From CBDCZY01 sp965224745 (lineage in GTDB: Bacteria; Pseudomonadota; Gammaproteobacteria; Methylococcales; Methylomonadaceae): a DNA stretch of 64,000 nt. The DNA lies in contig CBDCZY010000009.1 in NCBI GenBank assembly GCA_965224745.1, positions 496,001 through 560,000 of the forward strand, in the 5' to 3' direction. Below the pieces are notes generated by a model that saw nothing but the letters and a program-made list of their open reading frames with translations, was not told where the DNA came from and did not search any database. The position numbers and the translations under genes were made by a program. Positions 8,904 through 16,928 of the stretch are shown in pieces. Within the stretch, counting starts at the first letter, position 1. Each line of letters starts with the position of its first letter.

Positions 8904-9677
8904 CTATTTTGTTTCAGTCACTTCAATATTGCCAGAAGCGATGAAACGATCGTGGCTTTGTTTTAGCACAATAGTACTCAGGCTGATTGAACAATCGTCC
9001 TCAACAGCTGGCGTAATAAGAAACTTCTTGGCTGAGAAACCACCATCACTGCCATTCCAGCGCCGATGCTCTGATGTCTGCCTCCATTGGCTAATCGGGA
9101 TGGTCGCCTTCTTGATAACTTCAAGTCCATTATCTTTAATAGTCCTTCCAGTGTTATCCTTAGTAAGGAAGTTCTTGACATTATGTCCGTCCCACTGAAC
9201 GTATTCAGAAAATTCCAACATTTCGTATACCGAACTACTGATTAAAGTAGCGCCGTCATCACTATAGTTGAGTGAACCCTTAAAGTTCTGAATTGAATTC
9301 ACGGCGTCCAGGGAACCCACACCTTTTTGGCTGACATTATATTTGTGGCCGAAACCTAAAGGCTCTTCCGAGGAAGGGGTGGAGGAAACGGTGAGAGAAA
9401 TTGGGGAAGCTGTGCTTCCATAAATAGCAGAGCCCGTTCCATCGTTCTTGACATCAATTGTAAAGGATCCGCCAGGTACACCAGAACAACCATTCCCAGA
9501 GGAAACAAGTCCAGCGGTAATACTCAGCAAAGTTTCGGACAACACCAAACCACCTTCCTCAGCTTTGCTCAGCTTCGGGTTCAAGTCTTCACTTGTACCT
9601 ATAGCCAGGGTTGAATAGGACATCGCTAATACCAGCGATAAATTATGCATTACTGAAATAGTTTTTTTTAATTTCAT
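8904..9677 (-). CDS. Exported protein of unknown function
   Basis: 257 residues from ATG 9677, chosen over an in-frame GTG at 9683 because AAGGAG overlaps that GTG but stands five bases before the ATG. A Sec signal (MKLKKTISVMHNLSLVLAMSYSTLAIG) is followed by a mature domain with a Ser/Gly-rich beta-like composition, one Cys in NGCSGVPGG and one in EDDCSISLS, possibly a disulfide. Just after the signal the sequence reads LSKAEEGG, superficially like a double-glycine leader, but without the ELxx spacing of the peptides at 20.2-20.8 kb. No family recognised. It has its own upstream gap and points the same way as the 590-residue gene. Confidence 0.65.
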   Translation of the reverse strand: MKLKKTISVMHNLSLVLAMSYSTLAIGTSEDLNPKLSKAEEGGLVLSETLLSITAGLVSSGNGCSGVPGGSFTIDVKNDGTGSAIYGSTASPISLTVSSTPSSEEPLGFGHKYNVSQKGVGSLDAVNSIQNFKGSLNYSDDGATLISSSVYEMLEFSEYVQWDGHNVKNFLTKDNTGRTIKDNGLEVIKKATIPISQWRQTSEHRRWNGSDGGFSAKKFLITPAVEDDCSISLSTIVLKQSHDRFIASGNIEVTETK

Positions 9678-9768
9678 TTTCACTCCTTTATGTAATGAAA
9701 ACTATCGAACATCACGATCTACTAAAAAGGATGGAATACAAAAGTAACAACAGGTCACCAAAAAGAAA

Positions 9769-10110
9769 ATGAACTATCTAAATCTTGAATCACGCAAGAA
9801 TGCGTTGATTAAATTAATCGCTTCTTTCTTTTTGACTACAGTTATTCTCCTTTTTAATAACGATAGACTTTATCAACTTGACGAAAAAAAATCGACAATC
9901 ACTTTTCTAATAAAAAATCAACTACTGTTTCCTCAAAATATTGAACAGTATCGATACTCGTTTCTACAGAGATTTTTAAGAGTTTTCGCAATGTTACAAG
10001 ACGATAGTAACTCAAAAGGGATGTCAAAATCCATAAGAAGCTTACTTGAAAAGAAAATGATTCTTTTCTGTTGTCAATATATTGAGCGAGCGTATTCTAA
10101 TATGGTCTGA
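9769..10110 (+). CDS. Possible small membrane-anchored protein (doubtful)
   Basis: 113 residues with one N-terminal hydrophobic segment (LIASFFLTTVILLF) and then a charged, helical remainder. The ribosome site is weak (AAAGAAA). It is the only plus-strand candidate amid minus-strand genes and has no recognised relatives. It may be spurious or the remnant of a longer gene, since another frame with similar AT-rich coding runs on past it towards 10333 and into the TPR gene. Confidence 0.3.
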   Translation: MNYLNLESRKNALIKLIASFFLTTVILLFNNDRLYQLDEKKSTITFLIKNQLLFPQNIEQYRYSFLQRFLRVFAMLQDDSNSKGMSKSIRSLLEKKMILFCCQYIERAYSNMV

Positions 10111-10216
10111 AATTGAAACTATTCCTGGATTTGAGAAATATAACCATCATGGATCTAAATTGACACGATGCCTTGATCAAATAAACCTGTTCATTGAAGA
10201 TATACTTCACAAGAAA

Positions 10217-10852
10217 TCACTCAACACTATAAAAATTCTGGAAATTTCTGACATAATTTATTGCCTCAATATGTTCTGGAATTCTAATGAGTACTTGTTG
10301 ATATGTTTCTTTAGCTGCTTCTTTTTCGTCTAGCTTGTCTTTTGCTCGAGCCAGGTAAACCAGGGCTGTTGCATCACTCGGATAGAGACGCGAAAAAGCT
10401 TCCGTATGAGTGGCAAGCTGTTCCCATTGCCTTAACCCTTCTTCACAGATAAAAAGACGGACATGAGCAGTATAATTCCAGGGTGATATAGCAGTAATCT
10501 GATGTAAGTATATTTCTGCCTTTTTCCATTCTGCCCTAGCCAAGAGGGGCAAACTAAGGCCAAAACGGGCGTCAAAAGAAGCGGGATTTAGTTCAAGAGC
10601 CTGTTTGTAGTATCGAATGGAATCATTGTAGTTTCTTTGCTGGTACGCTAACCAAGCGTAGCGGAGCAAGGTATGTTCACGGATTTTTTCCTTATTAAGT
10701 AGTGGCTCGATAACGCCAGCTGCCTTCGAATACTCTCCTTGGCGCTCTAACCTAATTGATTGTTGCCATAAGTTTTTTTCAGCTCCAACTGCAGCAATGC
10801 TAATGCAATGCATGATGCCGAAAGTAACAAGCATGATTCGGTTTTTTCCCAT
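10217..10852 (-). CDS. Periplasmic TPR protein
   Basis: 211 residues. A signal peptide (cleavage near AAVGAE) is followed by three to four tetratricopeptide repeats, for example LLRYAWLAYQQRNYNDSIRYYKQALELNPASFDARFGLSL and a last unit around AKDKLDEKEAAKETYQQVLIRIPE. TPR domains mediate protein-protein contacts, so this could scaffold an envelope complex. It is the last gene of a tightly packed minus-strand cassette, 20 bp after the barrel gene, and is probably co-expressed with it. No catalytic motif is visible. Confidence 0.78.
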   Translation of the reverse strand: MGKNRIMLVTFGIMHCISIAAVGAEKNLWQQSIRLERQGEYSKAAGVIEPLLNKEKIREHTLLRYAWLAYQQRNYNDSIRYYKQALELNPASFDARFGLSLPLLARAEWKKAEIYLHQITAISPWNYTAHVRLFICEEGLRQWEQLATHTEAFSRLYPSDATALVYLARAKDKLDEKEAAKETYQQVLIRIPEHIEAINYVRNFQNFYSVE

Positions 10853-10872
10853 AGTTCTTAACCCCAGAAAAA

Positions 10873-11763
10873 TCAGAATGATATTGAATAACCCGTATAA
10901 AGAAATGGAAGGATGTAGCTGTCGTTAACAAACCCATTTTTATAGCGACTTACCCCCCCGCCAAACAATAATTTCTGCTTTTCTGTCAGAGTCCATTGAG
11001 TGATTAAAGAAACAGTTCCTTTTTGCGTGTTTGAAAGGTTAAAAACATCAATGGCATCATGATCAACCCCAAAAACCCGCTCACCTGCCAGAACCCCTAA
11101 CCTTATATACTCAAGAACCCCCAGCGGTTTATCATGCCCGAAGTAATGCGTCCATTTGGCTTCAATTGCGACTGTCTCTGCTTTCCCCTGAGACCGTAAA
11201 GAGTTGGAAGACTTAATTAAATAACTGCGTATTTGAATCCAGTCATAGCCATCATTCAGTGCAAAACCGATCGTGGGTGTCAATTGATCAACATCCAGGT
11301 CACGCCTATAAATTGACCGAGCATAACCGATATCCAGATAAATAGTTTGGTCTTGGTTTATCCAGGAGAGTTGAGGAGCAATGATGGTTACGTCATCAGT
11401 ATAATTACCAGGATCGTTATTGTTTATCCGGTAAAAATCCATACGGATGGTCATCTTTCCGTTTAAAAACTCTGGTTTTACATGTAATTTACCTCTGGCA
11501 AACCAATCATCTTGACCAATATCTCCTATTCCTGCCTTAAAGTTAATTCGTGTGCGATTGTATCCTAAGGTAAGTCCGCCCCATTCATGATTTGCATGAG
11601 CAAACACACCGCCGCCTATAATGTGGTTTCGAAATATTGAATTCTGATAAGCGCCTCCCTCCCCCTGGAAATCCAGCCGGAAGTTCCAGTTGCTCTCTGC
11701 CATGGTCTCGGAAGATAAAAAAACAAGGTATATAGAAAGACAATTAACAAACTGTTTTCGCAT
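10873..11763 (-). CDS. Outer-membrane beta-barrel protein
   Basis: 296 residues from the ATG at 11763, which opens a clean Sec signal (MRKQFVNCLSIYLVFLSSETMAE). An in-frame start at 11820 would bury the signal. The mature protein alternates amphipathic strands and polar turns (GGLTLGYNRTRINFKAG, TIYLDIGYARSIYRR) and ends with TGYSISF, a C-terminal aromatic residue typical of BAM-assembled barrels. The start overlaps the end of the urea-transporter/M23 gene by 20 bases, so translation is probably coupled. Substrate unknown; context suggests an outer-membrane port or receptor for whatever the cassette makes or takes up. Confidence 0.78.
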   Translation of the reverse strand: MRKQFVNCLSIYLVFLSSETMAESNWNFRLDFQGEGGAYQNSIFRNHIIGGGVFAHANHEWGGLTLGYNRTRINFKAGIGDIGQDDWFARGKLHVKPEFLNGKMTIRMDFYRINNNDPGNYTDDVTIIAPQLSWINQDQTIYLDIGYARSIYRRDLDVDQLTPTIGFALNDGYDWIQIRSYLIKSSNSLRSQGKAETVAIEAKWTHYFGHDKPLGVLEYIRLGVLAGERVFGVDHDAIDVFNLSNTQKGTVSLITQWTLTEKQKLLFGGGVSRYKNGFVNDSYILPFLYTGYSISF

Positions 11764-13978
11764 TGTTTTTTTCGAATAGTTTATGAATATTGGTAATGTG
11801 TTGCGGAATTCCGATATCATTTTCCAGCCCTATTCCACAAAGCTCGGCTTCAAGACATATCTTTTTGCCTTTCATAATTAACCGGGTACATCCTTTTTCG
11901 GGAGTCAGCGTTGCTTGTGTAGAGATGACTTGTCGACGAGTCGCTAAACTGCTTAGTTTATGCTCGGAAGATTGAATCCAAGCGTTTTGCCGGTCATCCC
12001 AATGCCGCTCATAGCGGGACTCCAATCCTCGGCCAGTCCAGTAAAACAATTCCGCCAGATAGTGTTTCGTTGGTGACAAGGGAAACAATCTCCTGGAAGG
12101 CTGATCCCGCCATGAAATAGCCTCCTCACTAAAAGGCGTGACGCCTAAACTAAGTACAAAAAGATCAAGAAACGGATCATAGCGCCCCCTCCGGTCATAA
12201 AATGAAAGCATCTGATCATTTTCATTGAATGCGACTTCGCCGCCAGAGCAAACCTTGAGGCAAAACTGTCCTTCCAATGTTAGTGTGATGGTAACAACCC
12301 GGGATTCCCATGCACTGTCATTTTTTCTGAAACGATAGTACAGCTGCTTTCCAACCGGCATATGTAAAGCAGTTTTCAAATACATATTGGTTGTCGAGGA
12401 TCTAATTTTATGATTTTCCAGGGGGCGTGAATAGAACTGAAAACTCCATTTCATTTGATCGTCTACGGCTATTACCTGGGTTAGGTGAAACGGTACTGTT
12501 GGACTATCCAGACTGACACCTTTTTGAATATGGACATGAAGATGGGGCTGTGGCGAGCGCCCTGAACTTCCGCATCGCCCAATGGTTTGACCCGGCGTAA
12601 TAACTTGACCTTCATAAATTTCCAGCGAGTATTGCTGCAAATGGCAAACCAATGCGTGAAAATGGTTGTAGAGGTGAATCAGAACCAGATTACCCCAATT
12701 TTGCTGAGTATTGACCTCACCAGGTAAATTATCTGGCTGATTATTGATACAGCGTACAACGGTACCGTAGACTGGCGACACGATAGGAACACCGAAGCAG
12801 TGATAGTCTTCCAACTGGGTTCCTGAACCACGATAACTTTGCCCATCCACCATAATGATAAAGTCGAGAGCATGCTGCCACGGAGGGCGATGAGTATAGC
12901 GGCCTTTGAACCCCTGGTATACGACCCACTCGCCTAAAAAAGGCGCATTAACCGGAATACTATTAGGCTGTCCACCCCTGGCATGGATCAGTCGGGCACG
13001 CTCCAATGAAACTTCGGGTAAATCGGGTTTATCTAACAGAAGATAGGGAGGGGTGTTGGCAATTCGTTTACTTAATGCAGTAAGAATTGTGTAGGTAGTT
13101 AATAAATACGGCATTGCCATGACCGGTAAACCGTAAACCAACAGGTACGTTTGAGTTGCCGTGGTAATAACTGCGGCAAGTGCTGCGCCGAGCATGGCGA
13201 TAAAAAAACTTGTCCACCCCGGCACCATGAATATGCCGCCAAGCGCCATCGCCGTTAACGTAAAATTAAAACCGGTCCAGTCCGTCATGGCTGCATAGGA
13301 CAATCCCGACAAGCTGTGATATAGCATATGTCCAACGATATAACCACTGACAGCGAGAAATGCCAGATAATGTGAGATAAGAAGTACGCCAACAAAGATC
13401 AACAGGGCCGGTACCGGATGGGGTATGAAAAAGGTGGACCCCAGGGCGGTTAGAAAATGATCAACCTGGTAGATAAGAAAGGGTTCAATTGGAGCTAACG
13501 GGGTTAGATATTGGCTGAGTGAACCAAACCCGTGAGCTGCAAAGGTTACAGTAAAAGCGACTAGCACGAAAGGTAAGCTAAGCGCTGGCAATCGCTCGAA
13601 TCGCCAGAGTGCATCGGCAATCGCAACCGTCACAAAAACTGTCAGAATTGCCGCTAGAAAAACCAGAACAATTAAATACCCATCTAATTTATAGGTTGCC
13701 CCAAGCGCGAGGCCAACCAATAAACTGTTATAAGAATACAATCCGCTGTGAGTATTAGAAAACTGCATGACTCTCGCGGTAATAGTACCGGCGATAGCAG
13801 CTAGCAATCCAGCAATTCCAGTGTTTGGAAACCACATGGTTGCCAATAAAAATGCAGCACCGGCGCGTGCGTCAAAAACAAACAGAATGGCTGCGTAACT
13901 ACGTAACAATCCCTGGATACTTGGCAGTACCCATTCCCAATTGAAAGACCTGAACCATAATATTGCCGTTCTAGCCAA
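11744..13978 (-). CDS. Urea-transporter-like membrane protein fused to an M23 metallopeptidase domain
   Basis: 744 residues. Residues about 1-315 are a polytopic membrane domain resembling the bacterial urea transporter (UT) family, with stretches such as GLYSYNSLLVGLALGA and GFNFTLTAMALGGIF. Residues about 340-500 are a LytM/M23 fold with the metal ligand pattern intact: His369 and Asp372 (QHALDF), and PHLHVH at 478-483. These enzymes cut peptidoglycan cross-links or glycyl peptides. A further 240 residues follow with no recognised fold. The first codon appears to be TTG at 13978, overlapping the decarboxylase stop; no clear ribosome site is seen, so the exact start is uncertain. The UT domain may carry a small amide or amine instead of urea. 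The fusion and the setting are unusual. Confidence 0.85.
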   Translation of the reverse strand: MARTAILWFRSFNWEWVLPSIQGLLRSYAAILFVFDARAGAAFLLATMWFPNTGIAGLLAAIAGTITARVMQFSNTHSGLYSYNSLLVGLALGATYKLDGYLIVLVFLAAILTVFVTVAIADALWRFERLPALSLPFVLVAFTVTFAAHGFGSLSQYLTPLAPIEPFLIYQVDHFLTALGSTFFIPHPVPALLIFVGVLLISHYLAFLAVSGYIVGHMLYHSLSGLSYAAMTDWTGFNFTLTAMALGGIFMVPGWTSFFIAMLGAALAAVITTATQTYLLVYGLPVMAMPYLLTTYTILTALSKRIANTPPYLLLDKPDLPEVSLERARLIHARGGQPNSIPVNAPFLGEWVVYQGFKGRYTHRPPWQHALDFIIMVDGQSYRGSGTQLEDYHCFGVPIVSPVYGTVVRCINNQPDNLPGEVNTQQNWGNLVLIHLYNHFHALVCHLQQYSLEIYEGQVITPGQTIGRCGSSGRSPQPHLHVHIQKGVSLDSPTVPFHLTQVIAVDDQMKWSFQFYSRPLENHKIRSSTTNMYLKTALHMPVGKQLYYRFRKNDSAWESRVVTITLTLEGQFCLKVCSGGEVAFNENDQMLSFYDRRGRYDPFLDLFVLSLGVTPFSEEAISWRDQPSRRLFPLSPTKHYLAELFYWTGRGLESRYERHWDDRQNAWIQSSEHKLSSLATRRQVISTQATLTPEKGCTRLIMKGKKICLEAELCGIGLENDIGIPQHITNIHKLFEKNNAKTVC

Positions 13979-15350
13979 ATTTAAAGTTTCCGTTCAGATG
14001 CTCGGGTAATACTTCTAACTGATTCATGGACACCAGATCTTCCGCTTTGCGAATTATCGAAACCTGGCTATCTTCATGCACCATAACAATATTGGGGCGA
14101 TATTCTATAAACTGCAGCCACTGAGTATTGTTATATGCGCCAACAGGGCTTATAACAAGATGATCGCCAACTTGTAAGGGTGGAATCATGATACTTTGCC
14201 GTATCACATCAATATTCATACAAAGCGGACCGTACAACACGGTATCTTCCGGAAGGCCAACAAGCGAACGCGTGGGTTGAACCCGGTGGTGATACCAAAA
14301 TGCAGTAAACATTAGGTTGACTCCAGCATTAAGCACTGCAGCCGGTCGACCATTCGGTAGCCGATTGGTAGAAACAACGCTGGAGATCAACACTTCAGAG
14401 TCATCTACAATTAAGCGTCCGCTTTCAATAATAAGCTTTGGTCGCGGCTTATTATTGGCGCTCCTCTTAGCGGTTACACGTGCAAGAGTTCCACAGACTG
14501 CATCGGCATATTGTTCAATAGTAGGAGTTACTTGTTCTGCCGGCATGTACATTCCCTGAAGATCAAGACGTGAAGCAAAGCCTCCGCCAATATCGAGGCT
14601 ATCAATAATGCAACCTGTTTGCTGCTCCGCTTCCTCCATGAATTGGCACATAGTTTTGATTTGTGCAGAATAGGCATTTGGATCAAGGATAAATGTGCCG
14701 ATATGGCTGTGTAAACCGCTTAATTTCAGCCAATCGCTACTACCTATACGACGAGCAGCATCGATTGCCTGACCCGATTCGATATTGAATCCAAACCGAC
14801 TCCAGGGCTCTGTGTAGCCGGTATCAAAATTCAGACGGATAGTGACCGTTACCGACCCTCCTGCTTCTGATGCAACTTCTTCAAGTAGGTAAAGCTCATC
14901 CATATTGTCGATATGAACACGGACGCCCTCCTTTACACAGAGTTTCAACGTTTCCTTGTTTTTGTGTGGGCCATTAAAAAGGATACGAGTGCCAGGCACG
15001 CCCAAAGCTCGTGCTTTTTCGTATTCAAATAAAGAAACAACCTCTGCCCATGCCCCTTCTTGGTGAAGGATTGCACACACAGCATTCAAGTAGTTGGTTT
15101 TATAAGACCAGCCAAATAGCACAGGTTGATAGCGGGCTTCAAAGGTCTGTTTTAAGCGACGAAAGTTCGAACGTAATTTTTTTTCCGAAAGCACAAACAG
15201 AGGAGAACCATATTCGCCAACCAGCTCCTTAATAGGAATACCTTCAATTTCTTCAATAAAATCTCTTGCAGGCACTCTTCCGAACTTATTGAGTGTCCCC
15301 TCCATGTGAGGTGTGATTGTTGGTTTTGTCCAAGGCTTGCGGACAGACAT
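13971..15350 (-). CDS. Type III PLP-dependent decarboxylase (DapDC/ornithine decarboxylase-like)
   Basis: 459 residues with the alanine-racemase-fold layout. The PLP lysine is Lys84 (GWSYKTNYL). Other motifs are GLHSHIGT, the phosphate-binding DIGGGFASR, ESGRLIV (usually EPGR) and the second-subunit active-site Cys in YGPLCMNID. Family members decarboxylate diaminopimelate, ornithine, lysine, arginine, or carboxylated polyamine precursors. The Met-Asn after the catalytic Cys differs from the usual CES or CDS, so the substrate may be non-standard. The gene begins one base after the ATP-grasp stop and overlaps the transporter start, as in an operon. A dedicated lysA is normally elsewhere, so this looks like a pathway-specific paralogue. 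Confidence 0.88.
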   Translation of the reverse strand: MSVRKPWTKPTITPHMEGTLNKFGRVPARDFIEEIEGIPIKELVGEYGSPLFVLSEKKLRSNFRRLKQTFEARYQPVLFGWSYKTNYLNAVCAILHQEGAWAEVVSLFEYEKARALGVPGTRILFNGPHKNKETLKLCVKEGVRVHIDNMDELYLLEEVASEAGGSVTVTIRLNFDTGYTEPWSRFGFNIESGQAIDAARRIGSSDWLKLSGLHSHIGTFILDPNAYSAQIKTMCQFMEEAEQQTGCIIDSLDIGGGFASRLDLQGMYMPAEQVTPTIEQYADAVCGTLARVTAKRSANNKPRPKLIIESGRLIVDDSEVLISSVVSTNRLPNGRPAAVLNAGVNLMFTAFWYHHRVQPTRSLVGLPEDTVLYGPLCMNIDVIRQSIMIPPLQVGDHLVISPVGAYNNTQWLQFIEYRPNIVMVHEDSQVSIIRKAEDLVSMNQLEVLPEHLNGNFKFG

Positions 15351-15351
15351 A

Positions 15352-16428
15352 TTATTTTTCCCCTGTTGTGGCTGTAGAGCGTTGTCCCCAAATTGTCATG
15401 TTCTCAAATTCAGAGAGTTCAATAACCGTCTCGTGTGCATATCGGAAATAAAGCTTACCGATGTCTGGTGTGACGCGTTCAATTTTTTCACCCTGGATCA
15501 TCTTTATTAACGCCCAGGGCAGGTTGAAGCCAGCCGCTGCTGAAAGATAAATCCAGGATGGAAAGCGAGGGTTGATTTCAATGAGGTGATACTCGCCGTC
15601 AGGTGCACGCAACATTTCTACTTCCAGTGGCCCTGACCATTTCAGTTCATAAACCAGCTTTTTTGCTGCATTTAACAGTGTTTCATCATTGATGGTAACG
15701 CCTGCCCAGGCTTTACCTTGGTCGGTGACCGCTCGTTTTCGCATCATGACGGCACCACTGAGGTTGCCTTTGCCGTCTCCCAAACCAGCCAGATTAAATT
15801 CTTCTCCTGCAACAAAACGTTGAACTAATATTGGGATCCCCCAATCGGATGAAATCTTACGGAACAAGGAGGCGCCTTCTTCAGCATTGTTTGCGATTCC
15901 CGTGTCGTAAAACGTCCCTTTTACCATTAAAGGAAATTGCCAGCCTTCCTTGTGGCAGTTATAGAAAAAACCTGCGTGGGAAATTTTAATAATTTCCGGT
16001 GATTTTATGTCCGCCTGTTCTGCCAGCACGGACAGCCGATCCTTGTCTCTTCTGTTGAGTTGTTTGATGCTTGGGAGCATCAGTCGAATCCCCATTTCTC
16101 CCAAGTGCTCTCGAAGTCGAATGACGTTGGATAACTCTGCGTCCAGACAAGGAATGAGAATTTCGAAAGGATCTTGTTTATGTATTTTCTGGAGGCGTTC
16201 CAGCAATGCCTGGTGACCACTGGAGGGATAAGGCAATAGATAGGCAGAATCGATTGTCTCGTTCAGATATAAACCGGAATCCATAACGTCATAGCTTAAT
16301 CCGATGATTTTGCCGTTAAACTCAGCGGACTCTCGAATGCAACGGGCAACGGCCAAACCAGAACTTGGGTTGTCAGGCTTTGCGTTCAATCCCGTAATCG
16401 CAATCCTTACAGAGGATGTTTGCATCAC
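15352..16428 (-). CDS. ATP-grasp ligase
   Basis: 358 residues. An N-terminal Rossmann-like part (VRIAITGLNA) is followed by the ATP-grasp domain: FPLMVKGTFYDTG with the nucleotide-binding lysine, the bridging VQRFVAGEEFNLAGL, and the Mg-binding LEVEMLRAPDGEYHLIEINPRFPSW. The family couples ATP hydrolysis to joining a carboxylate to an amine or thiol through an acyl phosphate. It is most like CarB-type and peptide-ligating ATP-grasps. It lies between a PqqD-like gene (8 bp upstream) and the decarboxylase (1 bp downstream), implying that it acts on an amino acid or a peptide carboxylate. Exact substrate unknown. Confidence 0.88.
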   Translation of the reverse strand: MMQTSSVRIAITGLNAKPDNPSSGLAVARCIRESAEFNGKIIGLSYDVMDSGLYLNETIDSAYLLPYPSSGHQALLERLQKIHKQDPFEILIPCLDAELSNVIRLREHLGEMGIRLMLPSIKQLNRRDKDRLSVLAEQADIKSPEIIKISHAGFFYNCHKEGWQFPLMVKGTFYDTGIANNAEEGASLFRKISSDWGIPILVQRFVAGEEFNLAGLGDGKGNLSGAVMMRKRAVTDQGKAWAGVTINDETLLNAAKKLVYELKWSGPLEVEMLRAPDGEYHLIEINPRFPSWIYLSAAAGFNLPWALIKMIQGEKIERVTPDIGKLYFRYAHETVIELSEFENMTIWGQRSTATTGEK

Positions 16429-16436
16429 TGTTTCAG

Positions 16437-16706
16437 TTAAAAAATGTGACGTTTAATTTGTTCAAGAAACTCCAAAACATTGCGTTCGATGATTTTTGCT
16501 TCCCCATCAAATTCACGTGAAATTTGAACCTCCAGCATTTCCAAATTGCTATTTTGCTGCAGTTGTTTTAACAGCCAGAATCCGGTGTCGTTGACAGTAT
16601 AACTTTTACCAGTGACTGGATCGAAGACAAAACCACTGTCACTCAATGCCAGTCTTTTAAATATGTCTGTATTCAAGGTCAAATCGTAAGCAGAGAGTTG
16701 TCCCAT
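16437..16706 (-). CDS. PqqD-family peptide-binding protein (RRE-like)
   Basis: 89 residues with an excellent ribosome site (AAGGAGG six bases before ATG). The order of motifs, FKRLALSDSGFVFDPVTGKSYTVNDTGFWLLKQL followed by a helical C-terminal half, is that of PqqD-like domains. These are small winged-helix proteins that bind leader peptides of ribosomally made, modified peptides and present them to tailoring enzymes. It is the first gene of the six-gene cassette, with 222 bp before it that may hold a promoter. There is no radical-SAM partner nearby, so it is not pqqD of PQQ synthesis. Its client might be the small precursors at 20.2-20.8 kb, but that is inference. Confidence 0.82.
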   Translation of the reverse strand: MGQLSAYDLTLNTDIFKRLALSDSGFVFDPVTGKSYTVNDTGFWLLKQLQQNSNLEMLEVQISREFDGEAKIIERNVLEFLEQIKRHIF

Positions 16707-16928
16707 GAAAATCCTCCTTCTATGCGGGCGAGTTTGTAAAGCTACCGTCTATCATGCTGCTGCGGTTGATAATAATTGTATTGACCTCGTTCTTTGGAAA
16801 GAAGAGCATGAAAATAAAATCAAACCCCAATCATAGACAATATACCTGTCCGTTATTTGGGGAAACTGATAGGTTTCAAGGTTGCTAATTATCCATATTT
16901 TCTTCCTCATACTTGAGAAAACCTGTTA

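Noticed and set aside
8904..9677. Double-glycine leader in the exported 257-residue protein (LSKAEEGG)
   Set aside because: Lacks the Glu -8/Leu -7 pattern and is not followed by a small core.
10082..10333. Plus-strand 83-residue frame running into the TPR gene
   Set aside because: Overlaps the end of a well-supported minus-strand gene by more than 100 bases and has no recognisable content.
13971..15350. Calling the decarboxylase lysA
   Set aside because: The active-site surroundings differ from DapDC (CMNID for CES) and the operon is not that of lysine synthesis; substrate left open.
16437..16706. Calling the PqqD-like gene pqqD of PQQ synthesis
   Set aside because: No pqqA, B, C or E is nearby and the neighbours are an ATP-grasp and a decarboxylase.
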